The translations under genes and the position numbers were made by a program. The notes under the pieces were generated by a model. It made no database searches. It saw only the letters and a list, made by a program, of their open reading frames with translations, and had not been told where the DNA came from. 64,000 nt of DNA, from positions 868,001-932,000 of the forward strand of contig CAZICV010000001.1 in NCBI GenBank assembly GCA_964537925.1, in the 5' to 3' direction. This document shows positions 18,268-27,312 of this stretch, one piece after another (the first letter of the stretch is position 1; the number at the start of each line of letters is the position of its first letter). The stretch is from SLDF01 sp964537925 (GTDB taxonomy: Bacteria; Bacteroidota; Bacteroidia; Chitinophagales; Saprospiraceae).

Positions 18268-20130
18268 ATGTCCGAAACTTACCCCGATTGGTTCCCCATC
18301 GAATGCAGGCAGCCCGAATGTCCTGAACAGCCGCTTGAGCATATTGCACTTGCTTTTTCGGGTGGAGGGTTCCGCGCCGCATCTTTCAGCCTGGGTGTAC
18401 TGTCCTATCTCAACCGTGCCCGGCTCGACGGGACCACGTTGCTCAGCAGGGTGCGCTATCTCTCTTCTGCTTCCGGGGGTACGATCACAGCGGCTAGATA
18501 TGCACTTTGCGTCCGCAAGGGGGCGAGTTTCCAGGTCTTTTACGATTCCTTGCTGCGCACGCTGGATGGTGAGAAGTTGCTCGAGCAGGCGCTCAAGAAC
18601 ATCAACGACTTAGAGATCTGGGAACAGGTTTCCCACGACAAGCAACGCAATCTCATCAATGCTTTCTCGCTGGTCTATGACAGCGGCCTGCTGTTCAACG
18701 GAGCTACTTTCGACGATTTGCTGGCAGGAAAAGACACCCACCTGGAAGAAGTCTGTTTCAATGCGACGGAGTTCTTCAAGGGGAAATCATTCCGGCAGCA
18801 GGTCAAACTGCAGGCCGATTATGCACCGGACAAAAAATTTGTCTACGGCAATGAAGACCTGCACCTGACGGAGCGCGAGGTCATCGGCAAAGTCAAACTG
18901 GCCGATGCACTGGCTGCATCATCCTGTTTTCCGGCAGGGTTCGAGCCACTTGCCTTCCCCTACGATTTCACGCATGAGGGGCTGAGTGCAGGGCAGCTCC
19001 GGGCGGCGCTGGATATCGTGCCGCAGAGCGAGATGCCGCAGGATGTGCTTTTTGCCAGGGAGAAGACTTTTGCCCTTATGGACGGCGGCATCACGGACAA
19101 CCAGGCGCTCAACAGCATGATGTATGCAGACGACCGACGCATACGCCGCGAGACTGATTTCAAGCGATTCGATCTCATGATGGTATGCGATGTAGGCAGT
19201 CACTTCATGCAATCCTATGAGGTGCCACCCGTCGCTCAGAGCGACAAGGGAGCACAGAAAAGCCTGAGCCTCCGTGGCCTGAAGATCATCGTCAATATAG
19301 CCCTGCTCATCTCACTGCTCACCCTGGTGGTATCGCTTACCGGCCTGTACGACCACGCTACATTGCTGATCGTCCTGAGCACCGTGGTCGTTACACTCTG
19401 CCTGGCCTTCTGGGGTGTCTATGCATTTATCGAATCACAGCTTTTCAAGCGAAAATCACTGTTGAGCCGGACAAAGGAGCTCAATGAGGATATACCGGAA
19501 AACTTCAGTCGCGGATTTTCACCCGAAGTATTGAGACTGCTCACAGAATATCTTGACAAGACCGGTTTCCGGACGATCAAAAGCATGCTCACTACGCGGC
19601 TGAACTCTGTGCTGACACTCAACAATGATGTCTTTCTCAAGCGCGTCCGCCTGCTGATCTACGAGCGCTTTTACAACTCGCTGACCTGGAAATATCGCCG
19701 CAAAGCAAACCATATCTACGACCTGAGCGAGACCAACAAGCCGCGGATGACCAAAGACTTCAGCGACAAATGGGCAAAGCATTTCCAGCCGGATCAGCGC
19801 GCCCTGTATTTTCCTACCGCACAGATCTGCCAGTTAGCAGAACAGGCTTTCAGAATGGGTACTACACTCTGGTTTGACCGCCAGCAGTCGGCACGCGACA
19901 AAACGCTGGATACGCTTGTAGCCACCGGCCAGTTTACCACCTGTTACAACCTGATTGAGTATATACTTACACTCAAGGGTACCGCCTGCTATGCCGCACT
20001 CGGCGAGACCGTGCGCAAAGGACTCGACGATCTGCTGAAAGAGCTCCTGGAGGACTGGGTGCGTTTCAACCAGGAGGACCCGATGTTCCTGGTCAAAGCT
20101 TACAGCGATCCCAATCACCTGGTGACCTGA
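18268..20130 (+). CDS. patatin-like phospholipase with internal membrane hairpin
   Basis: 620 residues, much longer than a lone patatin domain. The oxyanion-hole segment FSGGGFRAAS is at 30-39; the nucleophile motif reads SASGG (S69), so the usual first glycine of GxSxG is a serine; the catalytic-dyad aspartate is in MDGGITDNQ at about residue 271. Between patatin and the C-terminal half are two strong hydrophobic stretches (IVNIALLISLLTLVVSLTGL and LLIVLSTVVVTLCLAFWGVY, about 346-392), implying membrane insertion. The remaining 220 residues are helical with no motif I recognise. It likely hydrolyses membrane phospholipids or other acyl esters. There is no signal peptide. Ends four bases from the convergent bPH2 gene. 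Confidence 0.85.
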   Translation: MSETYPDWFPIECRQPECPEQPLEHIALAFSGGGFRAASFSLGVLSYLNRARLDGTTLLSRVRYLSSASGGTITAARYALCVRKGASFQVFYDSLLRTLDGEKLLEQALKNINDLEIWEQVSHDKQRNLINAFSLVYDSGLLFNGATFDDLLAGKDTHLEEVCFNATEFFKGKSFRQQVKLQADYAPDKKFVYGNEDLHLTEREVIGKVKLADALAASSCFPAGFEPLAFPYDFTHEGLSAGQLRAALDIVPQSEMPQDVLFAREKTFALMDGGITDNQALNSMMYADDRRIRRETDFKRFDLMMVCDVGSHFMQSYEVPPVAQSDKGAQKSLSLRGLKIIVNIALLISLLTLVVSLTGLYDHATLLIVLSTVVVTLCLAFWGVYAFIESQLFKRKSLLSRTKELNEDIPENFSRGFSPEVLRLLTEYLDKTGFRTIKSMLTTRLNSVLTLNNDVFLKRVRLLIYERFYNSLTWKYRRKANHIYDLSETNKPRMTKDFSDKWAKHFQPDQRALYFPTAQICQLAEQAFRMGTTLWFDRQQSARDKTLDTLVATGQFTTCYNLIEYILTLKGTACYAALGETVRKGLDDLLKELLEDWVRFNQEDPMFLVKAYSDPNHLVT

Positions 20131-20134
20131 GTCG

Positions 20135-21652
20135 TCACATCCAGGGCCGCCTGTCCCGCTCTATCCGATAGAGTAGATAGTCCATAAGATGACGGGCCTC
20201 CGCGAGGGGCAGGAATGGAATAGATACGGACCGCGCGGCAGTATGGACTACAACCGTAGCCAGCCCGTTGCGCAGCTGGTAAAAGCTCCTCGACAGCTCT
20301 ACACCCTGTACCTTGTACATCATCAACAGCTGTGTCCTGCGGGCAAAGACGCCGCTTTTCCAGATCAGCCAGTCGCCATTGATACCATAGGCCATACGCC
20401 GATGGTAAGCGCCTGTATACCACCAGAGAAAGACCGGCACCAACGGCACCACAAACAGGCCCGGACTTACCCTGAACGCAGGCAACAGCAGCAAACCGCC
20501 GCCGATCAGGATACTATATATCAGGAACTGCCGGATACGGTACCTGCGGTCTACCCCCCGGTAAGCGGCTGTCCCTATCAATGCCGGATCCAGGTACTCG
20601 CTTATAACCTGGTCCCGATCCGCAGGCGCACATCCGGGGATCTCGATAGACTCCCTGCTCTCCACCTCCTCGCTGGAGGCCTGGTAGATGCGGATCCTTG
20701 TCAGGCGGAATACCCGGCGCAGCGGGTTGGTCTCCAGGGAGAGCACCTGCATCTTGCGGCGCACGGCCGTCTGTTGTATCCTGGTGAAAAGCCCGGACCG
20801 GATCTTGAGGCCACTGACAGACCGGTATACCTCGAAATCGGCAAAACGGATCATCGTACGGCCCACACTCACGGTTATGGCAGCCAGGAAGACCAGCGGC
20901 ATGAGCACCAACAGGTAAAACAGGAATACAAACCAGTCCGGATCAGGTATTTCTTCGGCGTATTGTTCGATGCGGTTGCCGGTGATGTCCAGCAGGCTTT
21001 CAGCCAGGCCGTACAGGAAGGCCAGCAGGATACCGAGTGTCCGGAAGTGATTTTCCGTGACGCCGATCTTGACGAGGCTGCCGACGCCGAGCCGGAATAA
21101 GAGCGGCTCTTCGGGCGCCGACCGCCGGTCGGCGCCAATGCTCTCCGCACCGATATCACCTGACGTCGGATGTGCCGCTGCTTCGGCCTCTTTCCGGCTG
21201 AAGATGTATTCCTGTATGGCTTCGGCCTGCGCCTTGGTGAGGGCGTTGATCGTGAATTCGGAGGTCTTGGCCCCCGCTGTGTCCAGTTCCAGTTTGACCA
21301 GGCCCAGGGCCTGGTGTACCAGAGATTGCTCTATCCGGACAGATTGTACCCGTTCAAACGGCAACTGCAGGCTTTTGCGTTGCCAGATGCCCGCTTTCAG
21401 GTAGAGATTCTCTTCGTCCAGCCGGTAGAAAAAGCGAAAATAGGCTACAATGGAATAGAGCAGCGATCCGACGGAAAGGATGAGGAACACCAGCAGAAAG
21501 CTCATCTCCGTCCTGCGGCGCTGATTGATGAGCAGGATCGTAAACAGCGGCCAGAACTGCCTGAGTATGTTTTTGGCTGCTGCGGCAATCATGAGCAGGA
21601 TCGCCGCCGGAGGTTGCCTGTGCCAGCCGGGTACAGGATTACTCTTCCTCAT
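20135..21652 (-). CDS. PH domain-containing membrane protein (YdbT-like, two bPH2 repeats)
   Basis: 505 residues with several membrane segments (about 15-70, 195-275 and 375-415) separating bPH2 (DUF304) modules. Diagnostic pieces are FYRLDEENLYLKAGIWQRKSLQLPFERVQSVRIEQS and RIQQTAVRRKMQVLSLETNP, plus a third similar block YGINGDWLIWKSGVFARRTQLLMMYKVQGVE. It is the larger partner of the YdbS/YdbT pair, a widespread couple of membrane PH proteins of unknown function (in Bacillus linked with envelope stress resistance). Its start overlaps the preceding gene by 14 bases, so the two are translated together. Confidence 0.85.
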   Translation of the reverse strand: MRKSNPVPGWHRQPPAAILLMIAAAAKNILRQFWPLFTILLINQRRRTEMSFLLVFLILSVGSLLYSIVAYFRFFYRLDEENLYLKAGIWQRKSLQLPFERVQSVRIEQSLVHQALGLVKLELDTAGAKTSEFTINALTKAQAEAIQEYIFSRKEAEAAAHPTSGDIGAESIGADRRSAPEEPLLFRLGVGSLVKIGVTENHFRTLGILLAFLYGLAESLLDITGNRIEQYAEEIPDPDWFVFLFYLLVLMPLVFLAAITVSVGRTMIRFADFEVYRSVSGLKIRSGLFTRIQQTAVRRKMQVLSLETNPLRRVFRLTRIRIYQASSEEVESRESIEIPGCAPADRDQVISEYLDPALIGTAAYRGVDRRYRIRQFLIYSILIGGGLLLLPAFRVSPGLFVVPLVPVFLWWYTGAYHRRMAYGINGDWLIWKSGVFARRTQLLMMYKVQGVELSRSFYQLRNGLATVVVHTAARSVSIPFLPLAEARHLMDYLLYRIERDRRPWM

Positions 21653-22160
21653 CGGAACGCACCTTTTTCAGGATAGACTGACACAGGTCCTGCGCCAGCG
21701 CAGCGTCCAGTCCCGGAATAGACAGATCGCTCCCGCTCCCTCCTGCAGTGAATACATGCAGATTGCTCAGGCCGAGCAGCCTGCTCAGCGGGCCCCGCGT
21801 GATCTCGCAGTGCTGTATGCGGTTGAACGGCAGGATCGTCAGCGAACGCGACAGCAATCCAGCCTGGTAGGCGATATCCTTCTCCCGTATGGCAAATCCC
21901 TTCACGCGGAACGAAGGCTTCACAAGCACTGTATTGAGCGTCGCGAGCGCAACAGCCAGGGCCAGCAAGCTCCAGAACAACAAGGGATATGCCGTCCACA
22001 GGCTGAAGATAAAACCGGCTGTCAACCACAGGACGGGCGCCAGCCACAGCATCGCAGCATTCAGGTAAAGCACTTTCACATAGCGCTCCTCAAGCGGCTG
22101 AAGGACCAGCTGCCCGGAAGCGGGGAGCGAATGAACATCGATCTGCTCGTTGGTGAACAT
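21639..22160 (-). CDS. PH domain-containing membrane protein (YdbS-like)
   Basis: 173 residues: two adjacent membrane segments (about 32-75) and a bPH2 domain with FRVKGFAIREKDIAYQAGLLSRSLTILPFNRIQHCEITRGPLSR and LSNLHVFTAGGSGSDLSIPGL. This is the short partner of the YdbS/YdbT pair; the larger one begins within its last codons. Both follow ftsK and lolA in the same direction with 81 bases separating it from lolA, so a shared transcript is possible. Confidence 0.86.
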   Translation of the reverse strand: MFTNEQIDVHSLPASGQLVLQPLEERYVKVLYLNAAMLWLAPVLWLTAGFIFSLWTAYPLLFWSLLALAVALATLNTVLVKPSFRVKGFAIREKDIAYQAGLLSRSLTILPFNRIQHCEITRGPLSRLLGLSNLHVFTAGGSGSDLSIPGLDAALAQDLCQSILKKVRSDEEE

Positions 22161-22241
22161 AGCGGGAGACTGAGATGACGAAGGCTAAAGATAGTCAATG
22201 ACGGCGACTGCCACCGGGCTTTTGCGGTCCCGAGACAGCGC

Positions 22242-22925
22242 TCAGCCCCTCAGATCCTCCATATGGAACTTGGGAAAATCCGCTGCACGAAAACTGAATA
22301 CTCCCGGATCCAGGCTAGGGTTTTTCACGATCTTGTCCACCTGCAGGGTGAGCCTGGTCCCGTCCTTATAATAGAAACGGACCTCCCTGATCCTGCGGTT
22401 GTCTTTCTGGACCGTCAGCCTTGCCCTGGAATAGTCCGCAGCGCGGTCGGCAGGTATAAACTCTATCTGTTGCAGCACGACGCCTTTCTCCGTGTATTCA
22501 TTGACCAGTGCATAGTTGTGGTCATCGCGCTCGTATATCTTCAGCAGCTCTACGGGCGAGTACATACCGAGCCCGTCAGCATCCGAAGCATCGTTTATCT
22601 GGCCTTCCTTCGATTTTTTGTTGACAAACCAAACGGTCTTGCCATCGCTCACCAGCAAGATATCCGATGTCTCGATATGGTATTTGCCACCTGACTGGCG
22701 AAGCGTACCCTTCTGGACGGAAGGTGTGGACTCCGGGATTTCCGTCTCCATTGCAAAATGTACCTGGAGCGCCTTGGCCCCCTCAAATTCCTTGCGCACA
22801 GCCTGCAGTATCTTTGTCGCCTGCGGGTCTTTCGTTCCGGTGCGTGCACCGGAAGTCTGCGCCGACAACCCTGTGGCCAGGCAACAGAGCAACAGTAAAA
22901 AGCCGGAGAGCGTGCTTATACGCAT
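22242..22925 (-). CDS. lolA: outer-membrane lipoprotein carrier protein LolA-like
   Basis: 227 residues with a cleavable signal peptide (MRISTLSGFLLLLCCLATGLSAQ). The mature part has the LolA half-barrel pattern: ILQAVRKEFEGAKALQVHF, KGTLRQSGGKYHIETSDILLVSDGKTVWFVNKKSKEGQI and a C-terminal strand series ending VFSFRAADFP. It would carry lipoproteins across the periplasm to the outer membrane. It lies 60 bases after ftsK in the same direction, an order I recall as common in Bacteroidota. Family-level identity is strong; whether it is the main LolA is inferred. Confidence 0.88.
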   Translation of the reverse strand: MRISTLSGFLLLLCCLATGLSAQTSGARTGTKDPQATKILQAVRKEFEGAKALQVHFAMETEIPESTPSVQKGTLRQSGGKYHIETSDILLVSDGKTVWFVNKKSKEGQINDASDADGLGMYSPVELLKIYERDDHNYALVNEYTEKGVVLQQIEFIPADRAADYSRARLTVQKDNRRIREVRFYYKDGTRLTLQVDKIVKNPSLDPGVFSFRAADFPKFHMEDLRG

Positions 22926-22985
22926 ACAAAGGGGTGTTTACGATCTAACGCTGCACAAAGAAAAAAGTTACTCCGCACCGCCTGC

Positions 22986-25496
22986 TCAGCGCTGGGCCCT
23001 GATCTGGTCCAGGTGCTTCTCCAGTTCGAATTCGTCGTGGAAAAGTACTTCACGCGCCTTGCTGCCCTCGTTGGGCCCTACGATACCGAATGCTTCCAGC
23101 TGGTCCATGATACGGCCGGCCCGGTTGTAGCCCAGCTTCATCCGGCGCTGGATCATGGAAGTAGAGCCTTGCTGGTTCTGTACGACCAGCCGGGCGGCAT
23201 CTTCAAAGTATTCATCCAGGTCCGCCGCCTGGTACTGGGACGAGCCGTCGCCGTCCTCATCCGGGCCGACATATTCGGGCAGGAAGAAGGGCACCGGGTT
23301 GCCGCGCTGGGCCGCTATATGGTCGATCGTGCGCTCTACCTCGGGCGTATCCACAAAGGCGCACTGCAGGCGCACCATATCTCCCCCGACCGAGAGCAGC
23401 ATATCTCCGCGCCCTATGAGCTGGTTGGCACCGCTGCGGTCCAGGATCGTCTTGGAGTCCACCTGCGAGGTCACTTTGAAGGCGATGCGCGCCGGGAAGT
23501 TGGCCTTGATCACACCGGTGATGATATTGACCGACGGGCGCTGCGTGGCGATGATGAGGTGTATACCGATGGCCCGGGCAAGCTGTGCCAGGCGCGCGAT
23601 CGGCATCTCCACTTCCTTGCCGGCCGTCATGATGAGATCGGCAAACTCGTCCACTACGAGGACGATATAGGGCAGGTATTTATGGCCTTTTTCCGGGTTG
23701 AGCCGACGTGCGATATATTTGGTGTTGTACTCCAGGATATTGCGGGCGTTGGCTTTCTTGAGCAGGTCGTAGCGTGTATCCATTTCGATACACAGCGAGT
23801 TGAGCGTATTGATCACTTTCTTGGTCTCCGTGATGATGGGCTCATCCTCGTTGGGCAGGAAAGCCAGGAAGTGATTGTCCAGTTTGCTGTAGATCGATAG
23901 CTCCACTTTCTTGGGATCGATCAGTACCAGCTTGACCTGCGAGGGGTGCTTCTTGTAGAGCAGCGACATCAGCACGGCATTGATACCGACCGATTTACCC
24001 TGACCGGTAGCGCCCGCGATCAGCAGGTGAGGCATCTTGGAGAGGTCAGCCACGAAGACTTCGTTGGCGATGGTCTTGCCCAGGGCGATCGGCAATTCCA
24101 TACCCGCGTGGCGGAACTTGTCGGACTGGACCACTTCGCGGAGCGATACGATCTGTTTCTTCTTGTTCGGCACTTCAATACCGATCGTCCCCTTGCCGGG
24201 AATCGGCGCTATGATCCGGATACCCAGCGCCGCCAGGCTCAGTGCGATATCGTCTTCGAGGTTCTTGATCTTGGATATGCGCACACCGGGCGCCGGTACG
24301 ATCTCGTACAGGGTGACCGTAGGGCCGATCGTAGCGCGGATCTTGGTGATCTCTATCTTGTAGTTGGACAGGGTGGCGATGATCTGGTTCTTGTTCGCCT
24401 CCAGCTCGCTGCGATCTACCTCGATGGCCTGGTCGTCATAGCTTTCGAGCAGTTCGAGCGAGGGCGGCACATAGCCTGCCAGCTCCGAAGTGGGGTCATA
24501 AGGCTCGAGGTCGCCGGCCTCTTCATCTTCGGCCTGTACGTCCTCGATATAGTTCTGCACGATCGCAGGCTGAGCAATCTCCACTTCCATATCATCGTCG
24601 TCGTCGGCAGAGTGGCGACCTGTACCATTGTCCCGGCCGAGGGAGATCTCCGTCTGACCCTCAAGCACGATAGACTGGCCCTGCTGTACGAGTGGCTCAG
24701 GCGAGGATTGTTTTTCGGGCGTATGTGCTACCGTCAGCAGATCCTCCAGGTCCTCCTCAGGTATACCTGGCGCCGGTTCGTCGGTCACATCGTCGATACT
24801 GTTGGGCTGGCGCAGATCCGGCTTGACGATCGTGCGCAGCTCCGAAGGCTCATCGGCGGGGTCTGCCGCAGCATCCTCCTCACTGCGCCGACGGCGAAAT
24901 GCAAAGGAGGGCCTGGCCGACAGGTATCTTACAGCCGCGCTGCGGTACCATACGGCGATACCGGCAAACACAAACAGGAAAAGCAGGATCAGGCCGAAAG
25001 TGCCCAGGAAAGGATGCAGCCAGTCCACGATCGCCCGGCCAAAAGCGCCCCCCCAGGGAAAGCCGCTGAGCCAGTGCAGTGCAAAGTGCAGGAACGGCGG
25101 CACCACGATCAGCACGAGGAGTACATCCTGTATGAGCCGGAAGAAATTGACCGCTCCGGGGACCAGCAGCTTCCGGCCGAACTGTACCAGGAAATAGATA
25201 AATGAGAAACTGGCTACTCCGAACCCCCAGTAGAAAAACTGGTGGGATACTACCGCACCGAGCCGCCCGAACCAGTTCTGCATCTGCAGGTCCTGTTGCA
25301 GCAGTATGCTCCAGGAAAACTGCAGTACTTTATCCTGGTCGTACTTCCAGGTGAAGCAGTAGGAGACGAAAGCAAGACAGAGGAAAAAAGCGATGAAAAA
25401 GCAAAACAGGCCCAGTAGCTGGGGGACTCGCTCATCGGAAGCAGCCCTGCCGGAAACTGCCGCGCTGCCTTCCTTTCTCGGTTTTCTCTTTGCCAT
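22986..25496 (-). CDS. ftsK: DNA translocase FtsK/SpoIIIE
   Basis: 836 residues from ATG 25496 (MAKRKPRKEGSAAVSG). N-terminal region with four membrane segments anchors it at the septum (about 30-190), followed by a short acidic linker (about 200-350; rich in E and D). The motor domain has Walker A GATGQGKSVG near residue 497 and Walker B LVVDEFADL near 612; the C-terminal winged-helix gamma domain (GSTSMIQRRMKLGYNRAGRIMDQLEAFGIV) recognises KOPS-type sites. It pumps chromosome termini during division. Upstream codons to 25550 overlap the promoter at 25548-25555 and are excluded. Confidence 0.97.
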   Translation of the reverse strand: MAKRKPRKEGSAAVSGRAASDERVPQLLGLFCFFIAFFLCLAFVSYCFTWKYDQDKVLQFSWSILLQQDLQMQNWFGRLGAVVSHQFFYWGFGVASFSFIYFLVQFGRKLLVPGAVNFFRLIQDVLLVLIVVPPFLHFALHWLSGFPWGGAFGRAIVDWLHPFLGTFGLILLFLFVFAGIAVWYRSAAVRYLSARPSFAFRRRRSEEDAAADPADEPSELRTIVKPDLRQPNSIDDVTDEPAPGIPEEDLEDLLTVAHTPEKQSSPEPLVQQGQSIVLEGQTEISLGRDNGTGRHSADDDDDMEVEIAQPAIVQNYIEDVQAEDEEAGDLEPYDPTSELAGYVPPSLELLESYDDQAIEVDRSELEANKNQIIATLSNYKIEITKIRATIGPTVTLYEIVPAPGVRISKIKNLEDDIALSLAALGIRIIAPIPGKGTIGIEVPNKKKQIVSLREVVQSDKFRHAGMELPIALGKTIANEVFVADLSKMPHLLIAGATGQGKSVGINAVLMSLLYKKHPSQVKLVLIDPKKVELSIYSKLDNHFLAFLPNEDEPIITETKKVINTLNSLCIEMDTRYDLLKKANARNILEYNTKYIARRLNPEKGHKYLPYIVLVVDEFADLIMTAGKEVEMPIARLAQLARAIGIHLIIATQRPSVNIITGVIKANFPARIAFKVTSQVDSKTILDRSGANQLIGRGDMLLSVGGDMVRLQCAFVDTPEVERTIDHIAAQRGNPVPFFLPEYVGPDEDGDGSSQYQAADLDEYFEDAARLVVQNQQGSTSMIQRRMKLGYNRAGRIMDQLEAFGIVGPNEGSKAREVLFHDEFELEKHLDQIRAQR

Positions 25497-25547
25497 CTCT
25501 ACAATCTCCCTTAGTCTGTACGGCTGGAAGGAACCTGCCATACCGGG

Positions 25548-25555
25548 CAAAGATA
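25548..25555 (-). promoter_or_regulatory. Bacteroidota -7 promoter element TATCTTTG for ftsK
   Basis: Exact TAnnTTTG on the minus strand, 51 bases upstream of the ftsK ATG. Confidence 0.6.
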
Positions 25556-25669
25556 AGACAAAGGATTAAATATTATATTTTTTGATAATGCATTTTCAAT
25601 ATACCGCCCCTTGGATGTATGTCAGATATTTTTGTTTGCCGGAGATATGCAAGATCTGCGATCGGGTAT

Positions 25670-25677
25670 TAAATTTG
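25670..25677 (+). promoter_or_regulatory. Bacteroidota -7 promoter element TAAATTTG for tRNA-Leu
   Basis: Exact TAnnTTTG, 33 bases before the first base of the tRNA. No other gene starts nearby on this strand. Confidence 0.6.
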
Positions 25678-25710
25678 CAGTCCCTTGCAAAGCGCAGGGG
25701 AGTCCTATAT

Positions 25711-25794
25711 ACCCACGTGGTGGAATTGGTAGACACGCTACTTTGAGGGGGTAGTGTCCTTACGGATGTGCTGGTTCGAATCCAGTCGTGGGTA
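25711..25794 (+). tRNA. tRNA-Leu (anticodon GAG)
   Basis: Acceptor stem arms ACCCACG and CGTGGGT pair perfectly. The D arm contains TGGAATTGGTAGACACG, typical of tRNA-Leu; the anticodon stem CTACT/GGTAG encloses loop TTGAGGG with anticodon GAG; a class II long variable arm follows (GTGTCCTTACGGATGTG region); the T arm reads CTGGTTCGAATCCAG. The 3' CCA is not encoded. It reads CUC and CUU codons. Confidence 0.97.
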
Positions 25795-26350
25795 CTTGAT
25801 AGCTCTAAAAGCCCGGTATACTTCATGTACACCGGGCTTTTTTTTTATGGCCCTTGCCGTCGTGCCCAGGTGTGGAGCACAGCCAATGCCCGGGCTGCAA
25901 AGGCGCTCCCGAGCAGGCCAGCGAACAGCGCCAGGCATTACACAGTCACAGGCTCTGCAATTTTTTTTACAGTTTTTTCCGCCCCGCTTCCCTCTTTTTT
26001 TCCGCAGGTATACGTCCAACGTCCAGCCCGATCTTTGTAAGATCAGCTTCTCTCTAAAGTTGATATGCCACCCCTGGATACCAGAAAAGACAGGAAACAG
26101 AGCGAAAGTTGCCTGTCGGCTCCCGGCACACAGTTTAAATGTCAACCAAAAATCAAAAGTCAATTATCCATATAAACACACGATAATACTGGTTTAAAAA
26201 ATTTATACCTAGCACTTGACGCGTATTTGTGGCTTCAATATTTTTACAAAGCTCGATCCGACAGGTGGCCACTGCATAGAGCACAGGTGCGTTTATCCGA
26301 AAAGCCCGCGTATTGCGAACAGAGTAGGAAATAAAAAAAACAGGTGCAAC
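25795..26350. other. gene-free stretch between tRNA-Leu and the lipoprotein gene
   Basis: Apart from the tRNA terminator I see no supportable gene here. Open frames across this stretch on either strand either read through the tRNA or are low-complexity (poly-T tracts at 25961-25980). The last 150 bases before the lipoprotein are A/T-rich and probably hold its promoter, but no exact TAnnTTTG is present. Confidence 0.6.
25808..25846 (+). terminator. intrinsic terminator after tRNA-Leu
   Basis: Ten-base stem AAAGCCCGGT/ACCGGGCTTT with an 11-13 base loop, continued by a run of nine T. Located 14 bases after the tRNA 3' end. Confidence 0.9.
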
Positions 26351-27241
26351 ATGAAAACAATCTATTCTATCAGACTTCTGCTGCCGGTAGCGATAGCTGC
26401 TGTTTGTTTTTCCTGCAACAAGGAGCAGGATTCCTTACATCAAAACAATCTTGTATTCGAGTCCCCTCAGAGAAGGACTACAGACTACGGAGACCCGTCA
26501 AACAATCAGAATCCGTTGGATTCCGTGGGAAAGATCCACAATCAAATACTGGACGCCGTTGCGTTTGACGACGACTTTGAGACTTTGCCTATAGACTCTT
26601 TCACGTACAGCTATGTAACGGCTGTAAGGGGATGGGATGATTTCCATGCGATCATACCTATCGAAAGATACAACAGGCTAAAGGACGTTCTCTGGAACTA
26701 TGTATCTCACGATGACCTGGATGGCGCTATTGATCACCTGGGCCAGAGCGGTGGTTATTCCAGTGCGCTCACCGCCCAACTAAGAGATCTTTTTTCGGTC
26801 CTGTCCCTGGAAAGGGGGAATGTACCTATCGAAGCGCTGGTTGATTCAATCATAGCGAAGGAAAACAACTTCCCGGCAAAATCCTTCAGCCCTTACGAAA
26901 GGAACATATACTATGGCACCGCTTCCGTACTCAGGTATTCTGCCAGCTACTGGGACGCGGTCATTTCCGATGAGTCAAGCTCACATCCTTACTATGACAT
27001 CGTCGTGAACTACCTGGCAAGGCTGGATCGCGATGGTAGCCAGGAGGTTGGCAGCAGGGCCTTCAACTGGAAAAAATTCTGGAGAGGCCTGGCGGTCGTA
27101 GGCGCTGATGCTTTGGGCTTTGCCGGTGGGTTTGCGCTGGGGTCTGCGCTTTCCGGCGGCAACCCGGCAGTCGGAGCGGCAGGAGGCACGCTGATCGGCG
27201 GAGCCGCTTCGGCAGAAGTGAGAAACATCTGGAATCCTTGA
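26351..27241 (+). CDS. lipoprotein of unknown function with C-terminal glycine-zipper segment
   Basis: 296 residues from ATG 26351 (MKTIYSIRLLLPVAIAAVCFSC), with a lipobox ending FSC that places the lipidated cysteine near residue 22. The central 200 residues are polar, acidic and helix-prone, with no family I recognise. The end is a small-residue hydrophobic stretch rich in glycine and alanine (VGADALGFAGGFALGSALSG then NPAVGAAGGTLIGGAASAE), a pattern of glycine zippers seen in pore-forming or bacteriocin-like peptides and some envelope proteins. It is followed after 71 bases by a beta-barrel-like protein in the same direction, suggesting a two-gene unit next to the RHS graveyard. Function unknown. 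Confidence 0.75.
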   Translation: MKTIYSIRLLLPVAIAAVCFSCNKEQDSLHQNNLVFESPQRRTTDYGDPSNNQNPLDSVGKIHNQILDAVAFDDDFETLPIDSFTYSYVTAVRGWDDFHAIIPIERYNRLKDVLWNYVSHDDLDGAIDHLGQSGGYSSALTAQLRDLFSVLSLERGNVPIEALVDSIIAKENNFPAKSFSPYERNIYYGTASVLRYSASYWDAVISDESSSHPYYDIVVNYLARLDRDGSQEVGSRAFNWKKFWRGLAVVGADALGFAGGFALGSALSGGNPAVGAAGGTLIGGAASAEVRNIWNP

Positions 27242-27312
27242 TGCTGATTAATCCGCAGAGGCGGTGTGGGAAGATCCCATGCCGCCTCTGTATTCATTCT
27301 GCCAATCATCGC

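Noticed and set aside
25738..26197. Open frames on both strands starting in the tRNA-Leu region
   Set aside because: They read through the tRNA and its terminator and contain poly-T derived phenylalanine/lysine runs.
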